Counted from the first letter of the stretch, positions 1-6,658 are shown. The stretch is DNA of 44,428 nucleotides from Gammaproteobacteria bacterium (GCA_021647705.1 JAKIUF010000037.1:1-44428); one strand, 5' to 3'. Numbers and translations: made by a program. The notes: generated by a model not told the origin, from the letters alone.

Positions 1-309
1 CAGCCATGCCAATACCCGTACACCCTTGTTGCGCCCCGCCCGCAATGCCACCACGCCCAGACCGATATACACCAGCAGCGCCACGATTTTTGCCAAAAGC
101 CACGGCAACTGCAACGCCGCCCAACCCCACTGGGATGCCAAAGCGATGGCGCTGACCAATAACACCGTGTCCACCACATGCGGGACAACCTTCACCATGC
201 GCGCCTGCAACCAAACCGACTCGCGCATCATCAAAATACCACGGATAAAAAACCCGCCACCGCTCAGCACCGCACAAGCCACATGCAACCATTTGATAGT
301 TTCCATCAT
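1..309 (-). CDS. SirB2-family membrane protein, 3' end cut by window edge
   Basis: This is a partial inner-membrane protein of the SirB (SirB2/YchQ) family, with about 103 codons visible before the gene runs off the left edge. The protein is hydrophobic, with roughly three membrane segments near residues 5-25, 42-58 and 64-85. The stretch ARMVKVVPHVVDT matches the conserved arginine-rich, PHVVDT core of SirB2. The biochemical role of the family is not established. The ATG at 309-307 shares a base with the TGA of the upstream CWC gene (TGATG), which points to translational coupling. A second ATG follows at 306, so the exact start is open. Family assignment comes from sequence recognition only. 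Confidence 0.8.
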   Translation of the reverse strand, partial: MMETIKWLHVACAVLSGGGFFIRGILMMRESVWLQARMVKVVPHVVDTVLLVSAIALASQWGWAALQLPWLLAKIVALLVYIGLGVVALRAGRNKGVRVLAWL

Positions 310-545
310 CAGTGCCGCAACCGGTATATCTGCCACTGATGCTGCCGGCAATTGTATTCACTGCGTAAAGCCTGCAAGCAGGTTACGCACAAACAGCCAT
401 CAAACTGTGTGCTCACGTACTCTGTTTGCTCCGGGGACAGATAAACCGTTTGACATTGGCACAATAAAATTGAACCTGCCTTGCATTCAAATTCTGTATT
501 GCAACGAGGGCAATGTCTGGTTTCGTGTTTGTGAGTTGTTGGCAT
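309..545 (-). CDS. Cysteine-rich CWC family protein
   Basis: This 78-residue soluble protein has eight cysteines. They are arranged as CPRC near residue 12, FEC, CQC and CLCVTC near residue 52, the pattern of the cysteine-rich CWC family. Paired CxxC/CxC motifs suggest metal (probably zinc) binding. The family's role is unknown. It has no signal peptide or membrane segment. Its stop codon overlaps the start of the SirB2-like gene, so the two are probably one transcript. The start was chosen as the first ATG before the first CxxC. Its size is usual for the family. Confidence 0.75.
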   Translation of the reverse strand: MPTTHKHETRHCPRCNTEFECKAGSILLCQCQTVYLSPEQTEYVSTQFDGCLCVTCLQALRSEYNCRQHQWQIYRLRH

Positions 546-685
546 GATGCGTATTGTATGTCGTAGAGTGAATCAGTGGTAGCAGGCTCCAGCATGGAAT
601 TTACACACATTTCGGGCTGCATGCACATGAAAAACCTTGCGGGTGGCTTACCCAAAGAGTGTTACCCCAGGCACATCACAAGTGA

Positions 686-1159
686 TTATGTGTTTTTCCT
701 GTCCAGACGCTCAACAACCCTTTCCATGACATCTACAGGCGGCACCACACCAGACTTACTGACAATAACACCCAGAGAAGTCCCTTCTGCGACAACCCTG
801 TCTCCCACGATAAACGTATGCACCATTTGAAACGACCGCTCATCCCAGCCGGTTATTTCCATTTTAATTTCGTACTTTTGAAATAATGTTAATGCCTTTT
901 TATATTTCATTGTGTGCTCGGAAATCACCGGCATCCATTTTTCAACAATCATTGTTTTGGCCAACCCGGTTCTGATAAACATATCGACCCGGGTTAAATC
1001 GCATATTGTCAAATACCGTCCATTGTTCATATGCAGATTAATATCAATATCATTGGGAAGGACTCTCAGGCTCAGCGCATTTTTGGGCCTTTCTACCGGA
1101 AGGTCTGACTTGAAAAATGAACCCACCAAAAGGGCAATCATGCGTAAAACCAGGTTCAT
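686..1159 (-). CDS. Hot-dog-fold acyl-CoA thioesterase-like protein (THEM6/4HBT type)
   Basis: This 157-residue protein probably hydrolyses acyl-CoA or acyl-ACP thioesters. It has the THEM6-like version of the 4-hydroxybenzoyl-CoA thioesterase fold. The diagnostic segment DINLHMNNGRYL at residues 38-49 carries the aspartate, histidine and double asparagine typical of this family. A short hydrophobic N-terminus (residues 3-16) may be a membrane-contacting helix, as in THEM6-type proteins. The substrate cannot be read from sequence. It is divergent from the cytochrome c gene at 1339, across a 180-base AT-rich gap, and does not appear to be in an operon. Confidence 0.75.
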   Translation of the reverse strand: MNLVLRMIALLVGSFFKSDLPVERPKNALSLRVLPNDIDINLHMNNGRYLTICDLTRVDMFIRTGLAKTMIVEKWMPVISEHTMKYKKALTLFQKYEIKMEITGWDERSFQMVHTFIVGDRVVAEGTSLGVIVSKSGVVPPVDVMERVVERLDRKNT

Positions 1160-1338
1160 AGCAAGCTCCCATCGCCTTTTTTACATATAATTACCCTATA
1201 GAACGGGCGTGTTTTTCCCCTATTTCTGGCTTTGCTGCCAGTGATGAAAAAACCACCCGTTACATTATAATTCCTGATAAAATTAGTAACCATTAGTCAA
1301 TCATTAAACTCACAAAATATATGGATGGGCAGAAGAAA

Positions 1339-1650
1339 ATGAAAAAGATATTATGCGTTGCGGCGGCGGCTGTTGTTTTAAGTGGTTGTTCCGGCTCCAA
1401 GGACTACACACCAGCAGCGGGAGCAACAGGCAAAGACATCTTCGCACAAGCCTGTGTAGGCTGCCATACATCGATCAACGAGACCGAGCTAACCACTTTT
1501 TGGGAAATGACGGCTGAAAATACAAATGCCGCTTATGTCTCAGCAAAAATAACCCAAGGCAGTATGAGAATGCCCTCCTTTCCAAATATCAAGGGTGCAG
1601 ATTTAGAGGCAATCACCACCTTCGTATTGGAACACAACAAAAGCAAATAG
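1339..1650 (+). CDS. Small monoheme cytochrome c lipoprotein
   Basis: This is a small periplasmic electron-transfer protein. The start at 1339 gives a lysine-led signal peptide ending in the lipobox LSGC, so the mature protein should be lipid-anchored. An in-frame ATG at 1321 is less likely because it lacks a ribosome site, whereas AGAAG precedes 1339. One heme-attachment motif, CVGCH, lies near residue 40 of the mature-start numbering. The MRMPSF segment near the C-terminus offers a methionine as sixth heme ligand. Length (about 103 residues) and layout fit class I cytochrome c. The redox partner is unknown, since neighbours give no pathway context. Confidence 0.85.
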   Translation: MKKILCVAAAAVVLSGCSGSKDYTPAAGATGKDIFAQACVGCHTSINETELTTFWEMTAENTNAAYVSAKITQGSMRMPSFPNIKGADLEAITTFVLEHNKSK

Positions 1651-1801
1651 ATTTTCTTTGGCTGTTACATCAAGCAAACCATAATGCTGATATCAGCCAT
1701 ACAGGGCGTGCCCGCAGGACATCATTTCATACCCGCGCGGGCATCACTCTCTACAGCTCAATCCTTCAAAACCTAACAAGAGTCAGTCAAAATACCGTTC
1801 A

Positions 1802-2023
1802 TTATGATTCCCGTGTAAGGCTCATAATTTCATCAGTAGACATTTTGGCTGAAGCTATCCCTCTAAATTTCCGAAATTTTCTTGTCATTTTAGGTTCGCC
1901 AATTTTTACTATATAGAACCTACCGCTATCCTCAACAAAGTCAATTTCTGTTTCGGGTGATATTCCTAAAGCCTCTCTTACACTTCTAGGAAGTGTGACT
2001 TGACCTTTTGTGGTAACCCGCAT
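1802..2023 (-). CDS. AbrB/MazE-type antitoxin, apparently without its toxin
   Basis: This 73-residue protein begins with the swapped-hairpin AbrB DNA-binding domain: TTKGQVTLPRSVREALGI at residues 4-21 is the family's hallmark. VapB/MazE-class antitoxins pair this domain with a short toxin-binding tail, here residues 45-73 (MTRKFRKFRG to the end). Normally a PIN or MazF toxin gene follows within a few bases. Downstream (below 1802) only about 150 bases separate it from the cytochrome gene on the other strand, and no toxin is visible. It is probably a solitary survivor or a self-standing regulator. A perfect palindrome just upstream is its likely operator. Confidence 0.8.
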   Translation of the reverse strand: MRVTTKGQVTLPRSVREALGISPETEIDFVEDSGRFYIVKIGEPKMTRKFRKFRGIASAKMSTDEIMSLTRES

Positions 2024-2040
2024 AATTTCTCACCCCAAAA

Positions 2041-2069
2041 AAATGTAATACCAGCCTAGTATTACATTT
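2041..2069. promoter_or_regulatory. Perfect 11-bp inverted repeat, likely AbrB-antitoxin operator
   Basis: The arms AAATGTAATAC (2041-2051) and GTATTACATTT (2059-2069) are exact reverse complements around a 7-base spacer. The site ends 18 bases upstream of the antitoxin start at 2023. Antitoxins of this class commonly repress their own promoter through such palindromes, so autoregulation is inferred. Confidence 0.6.
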
Positions 2070-2224
2070 AAGGATTTTCAAGTTCTGAATAGCCTTTTAA
2101 AGACCCAAACAACCCATCAGACTACTGTTCAAAGATATAACAACTCACACATAACATTCTTCTTTTTATACTCCCAAGATTTTTTTGTCGTGCAAAAAAA
2201 AATAAAAATAACTGTGGATATTGG

Positions 2225-2354
2225 CATTAAGTTAACAAAAAACGGCATACCGTAGGTTGGTGGTGAGCTTGCGAACCCCAACATCGTCGATTCCGTTGGG
2301 GTTCGCAAGCTCACCACCAACCTACACTAGGCAGGAATTTTGGCTTAACTTAAT
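2225..2354. repeat. Long hairpin intergenic repeat (31-bp perfect arms)
   Basis: Two perfect 31-base arms at 2252-2282 and 2295-2325 face each other across 12 bases. A shorter outer inverted pair (CATTAAGTTAA at 2225-2235, TTAACTTAATG near 2344-2354) brackets them, giving a nested palindrome like a small non-autonomous element. One arm recurs at 44015-44045 with a related flank. Apparent reading frames through it are artefacts. The rest of 2070-2471 holds no recognisable gene. Bases 2381-2420 resemble the left end of the inverted-repeat element at 6721-6930. Confidence 0.75.
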
Positions 2355-2471
2355 GACATTGGATTCTCTCCTATAAAAAACGAAAGGGGTTCAAATATCA
2401 TATTGATAATTTATTTTAGAAAAATTAACTTCAGCTTTTATACACAACTTCTATTTTAGGTGGCTTAAAGC

Positions 2472-2720
2472 GTGTCTGAAAGGATAATTTCCTACCAATT
2501 AACTGCCACCCTTTCTTTGATAGGTAATATTAAAAATGCAATAACAGGCACTTATCATGTAATTAACCCAAAGCACTTGCCTCGTTATCTTGCCGAATTT
2601 TGCTATCGTCATAACAGACGGTTTCAGCTTGAGGAGATGATACCTCGCTTTGCCTATATCGCCCTCAAAACTCCCCCTATGCCGAACAGACTTTTGAAGT
2701 TGGCGAAAGCTTATGGGTAA
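2472..2720 (+). pseudogene. C-terminal remnant of an IS1595-family transposase
   Basis: About 60 codons encode the typical C-terminal end of an IS1595 (ISXO2-like) DDE transposase: NIKNAITGTYHVINPKHL, then YLAEFCYRHNRR and a short tail. The helix-turn-helix/zinc N-terminus and the first catalytic residues are absent. The first 20 or so codons of the open frame do not look like transposase, so only the part from about 2535 is original coding sequence. No inverted repeats or target duplication bound it. It is a dead fragment in a repeat-rich stretch. Confidence 0.75.
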
Positions 2721-2728
2721 TCAGGTAA

Positions 2729-3286
2729 TTATTTCCAACTAAATTCGCCACTAAATATAGTGCAGCTAGCGAGCGACATAGAGGCATTATCAATATAAAT
2801 TTGCTGTTTATCTGAGACCTGATAAGTTAAGTACTCCGAACATTCAGCACTTTGTCCAGTGCCTACAACAACTTTTACCTCTGGTTTAAGTATGCAACTC
2901 ACTAATTTATCTAGAGGGGACCACTGGTAACATATTTCATATTCTGATCGGTATGTGGAAATTTTACCGGTGGGTTTTTGAAAGGCCCACCATTTGCCGA
3001 ATTTACTATTGGGGTTAGTACTATTCCAAGCACGGAATATCGTGATTTGGGTGTCTGCCTTGCTTTTATAAACCTGTCCCTGACATAGTTTACCTTTATT
3101 GGGAAGACCCAAAGCCTCATTTAAAAGCTCCTTATCTTCAATCTTCTCAAACTTGTTTGCCAAATTTTCAGGTAGATTAGAACTACCCGAACATGACTGG
3201 GCAGTGTTTTGAGTTTCTCTCTCAATCGGATAGCTCGAGCAACCATATAGAGTGAGCATTAATATAATAGCCAATATGTTTTTCAT
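2729..3286 (-). CDS. Hypothetical lipoprotein
   Basis: I do not recognise this 185-residue protein. It starts with a short signal peptide ending in a lipobox (LYGC, Cys16), so it should be a lipid-anchored envelope protein. The mature part has six further cysteines (for example SCSG, LCQG, ICYQW, SCIL and SCTIF), suggesting disulfide bonds in the periplasm. GGAG lies just before the ATG. It stands alone between an IS1595 remnant and a palindromic repeat. The AT-rich composition matches the surrounding accessory region. Being single and unassigned, it could be a former cassette gene, but no attC-like site was seen beside it. Confidence 0.65.
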   Translation of the reverse strand: MKNILAIILMLTLYGCSSYPIERETQNTAQSCSGSSNLPENLANKFEKIEDKELLNEALGLPNKGKLCQGQVYKSKADTQITIFRAWNSTNPNSKFGKWWAFQKPTGKISTYRSEYEICYQWSPLDKLVSCILKPEVKVVVGTGQSAECSEYLTYQVSDKQQIYIDNASMSLASCTIFSGEFSWK

Positions 3287-3426
3287 TACATACTCCGTTT
3301 TTGATTTAGGGTATTTTTTAGTGTGAATTTATTTTTTTATGCACTTTGTTTTTTCGTGTTTTTGAATGTCAATTACATCCAATAAGGTAAGTGATGTATC
3401 CAAGAAATTTTTCCCTACGAAATATT

Positions 3427-3512
3427 GAAAGGAGAAAAGGAGTCAGGTTTATTGCATAATGGACAAAGTCGTTATTTTGATAATTATACAATTAACCTGA
3501 CCCCTTAAGGCC
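3427..3512. repeat. Palindromic repeat family A, copy 1
   Basis: This 86-base unit is nearly identical to 6312-6397. Its ends are imperfect inverted repeats: GTCAGGTTTATTGCATAAT on the left and the reverse complement of TATACAATTAACCTGACCCC on the right. Sequence of this GGGGTCAGGT...ACCTGACCCC type is common around REP-associated (RAYT) transposases, so it may be a non-autonomous RAYT substrate. Nothing else was recognised in 3287-3646. Confidence 0.7.
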
Positions 3513-3646
3513 TCATTTTAAAGTATCAATGGGGTGTAACTCTCTGCGCTCGATTTCACACCCAAAAACCCAGGTTTTTCTGCTTGATTTTGAACCCCGA
3601 AACTTGAGTTAAACAAAATACCTTGACAAAGCAGAGTGATGAAAAT

Positions 3647-3814
3647 TTATTTATCTTCTAAATCCAAGTGTTCTGGTCCACCAGCCAGTTTTCCTGTTGG
3701 CTCTTCCTCGTCCACTGGCGGTACAATATTTCTTTCCTTGAGTTCTTTTGACTTTTTCTTTAGCCTCTTTAAAGCTTCGGTGTAGTCTGGTTCTTTTTCC
3801 TGTCCGTTATTCAT
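3647..3814 (-). CDS. Small charged protein with EPTGK motif (55 aa)
   Basis: This 55-codon gene is too short for usual gene calling. It has an ATG at 3814 preceded by AGAGG about ten bases upstream. The product is highly charged: a lysine/glutamate-rich helix (residues 11-29), then PPVDEEEPTGKLAGG and an acidic tail. The segment P-V-D-x-x-EPTGK recurs in the 47-residue protein encoded just upstream (3834-3977), which suggests the two are related. It lies third in a minus-strand run with the GNAT-like gene at 3990. The function is unknown. The shared motif and ribosome site are the grounds for calling it real. Confidence 0.5.
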   Translation of the reverse strand: MNNGQEKEPDYTEALKRLKKKSKELKERNIVPPVDEEEPTGKLAGGPEHLDLEDK

Positions 3815-3833
3815 AATTGATTAACCTCTAAAT

Positions 3834-3977
3834 TTAATAATCTTTCTTCGATTTATTAATCTTTCCCGTGGGCTCATTAGGGTCTAAAACAGGTTTTTTT
3901 CTCTTAAGCTTATCGGAATATTTTTTCAATTTTTCAGCTTGCGCTGTCTTTTCTTTGAAATCGTTATTTATTTTCAT
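3834..3977 (-). CDS. Small lysine-rich protein with EPTGK motif (47 aa)
   Basis: This 47-codon gene has an ATG at 3977 with GGAAGG a few bases upstream. It lies 12 bases after the GNAT-like gene and 19 bases before the 55-codon gene. The protein is basic, with a K/E-rich predicted helix (residues 8-28) followed by PVLDPNEPTGKI and a basic end. The EPTGK core is shared with its downstream neighbour while the flanks differ, which is more than two random short frames would be expected to show. It could be a nucleic-acid-binding peptide or a small partner of the GNAT-like protein. Neither role can be shown here. Confidence 0.5.
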   Translation of the reverse strand: MKINNDFKEKTAQAEKLKKYSDKLKRKKPVLDPNEPTGKINKSKKDY

Positions 3978-3989
3978 TTCCCTTCCTCA

Positions 3990-4526
3990 CTAAAGTGTTT
4001 TAGCCAAGTAACGTGGTTGATCGTTTGAGGATGGAAAGAGCACATATCCCAATTTTTTGTAACTATTTACAGCCCCATCTACAGGATCAATAACTCGTGA
4101 TTCTTTTGCTCCAAGGATGTACCCAAACATTTCTATTGAGGACAGCGAAATATAAGCTATTCGACCTTTTAATGGATGATTAATATCCGTAGAACCTTCA
4201 AGCACTTCCAATCGAACATGAATATTTTTTCCAGACATTCTCCCTAACAATAAACCACACAAATTACCGCCAAACCATATTGCAGCTTCAAATCTCTTGG
4301 GATGCTTTTTACGATAATGTTTAACCCAGCTAGACCAGTCCCAGCCCCCATTTGGTGGAAACCTGTTGTTATTGGGCCATCGCAAATACGCCGCTAGCGC
4401 CAAACTGTTGATAGGGGTGAGCTTAACTCCTGGCATATTAATAGCTTTTGGTATTTCGGCATACACTTGATTTCGCAGATCGTTATATTTTTCAATATGT
4501 TCTTTAAAATCATTTCTATCTTCCAC
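3990..4526 (-). CDS. Hypothetical protein, possible GNAT-fold acetyltransferase
   Basis: The 178-residue product starts at a GTG with AAGGAG seven bases upstream. The second half looks like a degenerate GNAT fold: a strand with GLLLGRMSGKN in place of the usual acetyl-CoA loop, then HPLKGRIAYISLSSIEMFG, and a terminal VDGAVNSYKKLGYVLF resembling the last GNAT helix and strand (Y-x-KLGY). The canonical Q/R-x-x-G-x-G/A motif is not clear, so activity is uncertain. It leads a likely three-gene unit with two tiny EPTGK proteins. GNAT toxins of TacT type are similar in size but usually follow a ribbon-helix-helix antitoxin, which is absent. Confidence 0.5.
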   Translation of the reverse strand: MEDRNDFKEHIEKYNDLRNQVYAEIPKAINMPGVKLTPINSLALAAYLRWPNNNRFPPNGGWDWSSWVKHYRKKHPKRFEAAIWFGGNLCGLLLGRMSGKNIHVRLEVLEGSTDINHPLKGRIAYISLSSIEMFGYILGAKESRVIDPVDGAVNSYKKLGYVLFPSSNDQPRYLAKTL

Positions 4527-4654
4527 TTAGATTCTCCTTAATTATTGCGTGAAATTCCTCATATCCTGTAGCTTTCATTATCTCAAGTTTCGAGATTCAA
4601 AATAAAGCAGAAATATGACGCAACTAATTGATAGATAAAGCGTGAAGGGTCTGA

Positions 4655-4760
4655 AGGGGTCAAGCCTATTGTATAATGACATTAGCCACCCATACCTCTC
4701 CCAACAAAAATTGAGTACGAAAATATTTTTTGATATTATACAATAAGCTTGACCCCTATT
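4655..4760. repeat. Palindromic repeat family B, copy 1
   Basis: This 106-base unit is almost identical to 6200-6305. Its termini are inverted: AGGGGTCAAGCCTATTGTAT on the left and TACAATAAGCTTGACCCCT on the right. The centre is not conserved with family A, but the GGGGTCA ends are, so both may be mobilised by the same transposase. It lies inside the apparent cassette between the attC-like site at 4784 and the GNAT-like gene. Confidence 0.7.
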
Positions 4761-4783
4761 ACTCTTCTCCAGCCACCGGGCTT

Positions 4784-4845
4784 GTCCAACAAACCGGTTC
4801 AGATCGTGGTTCGTTCCTCACACGATCTAACCTAATTCGTTATAT
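4784..4845 (-). other. attC-like integron recombination site
   Basis: Read on the minus strand, an imperfect core ATATAAC (4845-4839) begins the site and a consensus GTTRRRY core, GTTGGAC (4790-4784), ends it. Between them GGTTAGATCGTG and CACGATCTGAACC pair as a stem with one unpaired base, the extrahelical feature of attC sites. It overlaps the 3' end of the lipoprotein gene, as attC sites often do. Length (62 bases) is within the attC range. It was called by eye, and no covariance search was possible. Confidence 0.55.
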
Positions 4846-5194
4846 GGCAATCTAATATTTTATCGTCAACTATTAGCTTCCATAACCCATTTGTCTTTAT
4901 TTTTTTTTCGATGTCGCCCCGAGGTATATGTGTTATACAGCTTTTGTTATCTAGTATTATTTTATTTAATCCCATACTTAATAAATCGTTAGAGCGGCTA
5001 TCAACATCATACATTAATACATCATCAGAGTTACCTGAAACAATAAAGTTAATCGGTGAAATATCTGAATTGCTAAAAATAATTGTTACTTCAATTGGCT
5101 GATCAGTAGTGTTTACTACGGCCATGCCTTTTGTATAAGTGCATGAAGTTATTATTAATGTAATCATAACAAATAACACATTTACTTTGTCCAT
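4832..5194 (-). CDS. Small lipoprotein, candidate partner of the upstream metallopeptidase
   Basis: I do not recognise the family. The 120-residue product has a signal peptide ending in a lipobox (ITSC), so it should be a periplasm-facing lipoprotein with a small beta-rich mature domain containing two cysteines (KSC and DCH near the C-terminus). The ATG at 5194 is preceded by a G-run about ten bases away. Any start further upstream would have to be TTG. The gene overlaps the end of the metallopeptidase gene by 13 bases, so the two are translated together. An overlapping peptidase and periplasmic lipoprotein suggests enzyme and inhibitor (immunity), but this is inference. Confidence 0.6.
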   Translation of the reverse strand: MDKVNVLFVMITLIITSCTYTKGMAVVNTTDQPIEVTIIFSNSDISPINFIVSGNSDDVLMYDVDSRSNDLLSMGLNKIILDNKSCITHIPRGDIEKKIKTNGLWKLIVDDKILDCHITN

Positions 5195-5955
5195 TTTATA
5201 TTTGCCCCCCAAATAAGCCTTTTCACATCTATTTCCATGGCTATACTATCTGTAACTCTCCTTTGAAGTGTGGCAAAATTCTTTTTCCAGTCGTAATATT
5301 TCATTACATCAATGCTGCCTGACTTTGGATATCCTGGTGTGGATGACTTCCCAGCTTGACTTAAAATGCCTGTACTGCCTTTGTGCCCCCATGACAAAGC
5401 CATACCTCCCGCATACATTAATACTGAGTGACCAAATTCATGCGCAGATACAAGTTGAAAATCAGAGTCTGCATTTGCGGTATTGTTATGCCATCCCTTA
5501 TTGTAAATAAAACTAGCGTCTATTCCCAAAGTTGCAGGATTCATTGATCTAGCATAATTGTCTTTGTCTGTTTCCACATAAAGATCCACTGGAATTGCAT
5601 TTACATAATTATGCTGTGCTTTCACCCAAACCATAAAGCTATTGCCAGCCACAGTAATGCGGCGCGACCAATATTTGTCAATCCCAGTGCGCGCAAGATA
5701 TTTTAGTTTTTCATAATCAGCATCGGAAAGACTGTTTTTCTTGAAGTTCAAATTAACGTGTACGATTATTATTTTTTTATTCAAGGATACAGTTGCTTTG
5801 GCCCATGCAGCTTTATGTGCTCCTGTATGCACTTTAATATGTCGACGATGAGCCTGATTCCACTTTTTTCGAAAATCTTTGACTGGCTTATCAATATCTT
5901 TATGCAATGCTTCATGGAATTTTTCAAGAGTTAAAATTTCTTGATTTTCAGGCAT
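5182..5955 (-). CDS. Zincin-like metallopeptidase (HEFGH), possible toxin or effector
   Basis: This 257-residue protein has the zinc-metallopeptidase signature SAHEFGHSVLMYAGG near residue 175: two histidines and the catalytic glutamate of HExxH. A third possible ligand is the histidine of LSWGHKGST about ten residues later. The N-terminal third is a charged helical region rich in KKW and HRRHIK. There is no signal peptide or membrane segment, so it acts in the cytoplasm or is exported by another route. The ATG at 5955 was chosen because GGAG sits six bases before it. The next gene encodes a small lipoprotein and overlaps it, and an attC-like site follows. Antibacterial peptidase effectors with periplasmic immunity lipoproteins share this arrangement, but no secretion marker domain is visible. 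Confidence 0.6.
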   Translation of the reverse strand: MPENQEILTLEKFHEALHKDIDKPVKDFRKKWNQAHRRHIKVHTGAHKAAWAKATVSLNKKIIIVHVNLNFKKNSLSDADYEKLKYLARTGIDKYWSRRITVAGNSFMVWVKAQHNYVNAIPVDLYVETDKDNYARSMNPATLGIDASFIYNKGWHNNTANADSDFQLVSAHEFGHSVLMYAGGMALSWGHKGSTGILSQAGKSSTPGYPKSGSIDVMKYYDWKKNFATLQRRVTDSIAMEIDVKRLIWGANIKWTK

Positions 5956-6199
5956 GTGAATCTCCATAATTTTGATAACATTTTACATATAATCGGGATA
6001 GGGGGATGCCTCACGACATCCCTCCTCCCACACCACCTTTCTATTACCCATAAGTTTACGCGAATAAATTAGTTGCGACTACTTTCCTTGAATATTCTGA
6101 TGTTAAGATTAAAAATCATTTCTGTAATATCTCGATACTTTCTATAGTTTAAAATCAATCTTCTCATCTCTTTTACCCTGCTGTCTGGTACATAAGTGA
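5956..6199. other. Gap with GC-rich hairpin and short reading-frame fragment
   Basis: No complete gene is visible. On the minus strand, GGGATG and CATCCC near 6002-6021 form a hairpin inside an unusually GC-rich block (6000-6040) that resembles the 3'-terminal hairpin of bacterial group II introns. A domain V was not found. A 32-codon minus-strand frame (6069-6167, MRRLILNYRKYRDI...) reads like the tail of a longer protein but cannot be assigned. Confidence 0.25.
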
Positions 6200-6305
6200 A
6201 GGGGTCAAGCCTATTATATAATGACATTAGCTACCCATACCCCTCCCAACAAAAATTGAGTACGAAAATATTTTTTGATATTATACAATAAGCTTGACCC
6301 CTATT
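6200..6305. repeat. Palindromic repeat family B, copy 2
   Basis: This second 106-base copy of the unit at 4655-4760 is in the same orientation and differs at only a few positions. The GGGGTCAAGC and GCTTGACCCC termini are intact. It sits six bases before family A copy 2, so the two families are adjacent here but about 1.1 kb apart at their first copies. Confidence 0.7.
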
Positions 6306-6311
6306 TTTTTT

Positions 6312-6397
6312 GAAAGGAGAAAAGGAGTCAGGTTTATTGCATAATGGACAAAGTCGTTATTTTGATAAATATACAATTAACCTGACCCCTTAAGGCC
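6312..6397. repeat. Palindromic repeat family A, copy 2
   Basis: This 86-base unit matches 3427-3512 almost base for base, including the flanking GAAAGGAGAAAAGG on the left and TTAAGGCC on the right. The near-identity of two copies separated by 2.8 kb points to recent transposition or gene conversion. Confidence 0.7.
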
Positions 6398-6553
6398 TTT
6401 GCCTTCGCGGAACTTACAGCACATAATTACTTATGCACTACTCCGCTGTACTACCGGGGTGAATGAGCAATTCCCCGGACGGGACTTTAACCCGCTAGAT
6501 TAATCGCCGATGACGGCGTGCGACCTGACCCCGCTCTTTCTCGAGAATCATGC
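6398..6553. other. Structured GC-rich gap
   Basis: No coding sequence is supported. The block contains a stem CCGGGG/CCCCGG (6454-6459 and 6473-6478) followed by a GGG...CCC stem, and ends with a GACCTGACCCC motif like the repeat termini nearby. It looks like decayed structured DNA, either a repeat or an intron relic. No function can be assigned. Confidence 0.3.
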
Positions 6554-6658
6554 CTATCGTTTATTCGCCTTTTTTTCCTTTTTCTCGGCGCGCTTTTCTT
6601 TCAACGTTTTTTCAGGTTTCTTTTTAACTGCCTTTTTTGAATCTTGGCCTTTAGCCAT
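6554..6658 (-). CDS. Tiny lysine-rich protein (34 aa)
   Basis: This 34-codon gene starts at 6658 with a strong AGGAGA ribosome site six bases upstream. The product begins MAKGQDSKK and is about 40 percent lysine, with PEKTLKEKRAEKKEKK in the centre. Very similar 30-40 residue basic proteins starting MAKGQ are familiar as small hypothetical proteins in proteobacteria. Their role is unknown, and the charge suggests nucleic-acid or ribosome contact. It stands alone between a structured gap and the inverted-repeat element at 6721. The strong ribosome site and clean short frame support it as a real gene. Confidence 0.6.
   Translation of the reverse strand: MAKGQDSKKAVKKKPEKTLKEKRAEKKEKKANKR

Noticed and set aside
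26-547. Plus-strand 173-codon open frame at the left edge
   Set aside because: It lies antisense to the SirB2-like and CWC genes, whose conserved motifs are clear. Its composition (proline, threonine, cysteine-rich) is that of a shadow frame.
413-655. Minus-strand 80-codon frame overlapping the CWC gene start
   Set aside because: It overlaps the recognised CWC gene out of frame and shows no family motif or ribosome site.
2129-2320. Minus-strand 63-codon frame
   Set aside because: It runs through the 31-base hairpin repeat, and its coding appearance comes from the repeat.
3990-4526. GNAT gene as a TacT-type toxin
   Set aside because: No ribbon-helix-helix antitoxin precedes it and the acetyl-CoA loop is not canonical, so only a tentative fold call is made.
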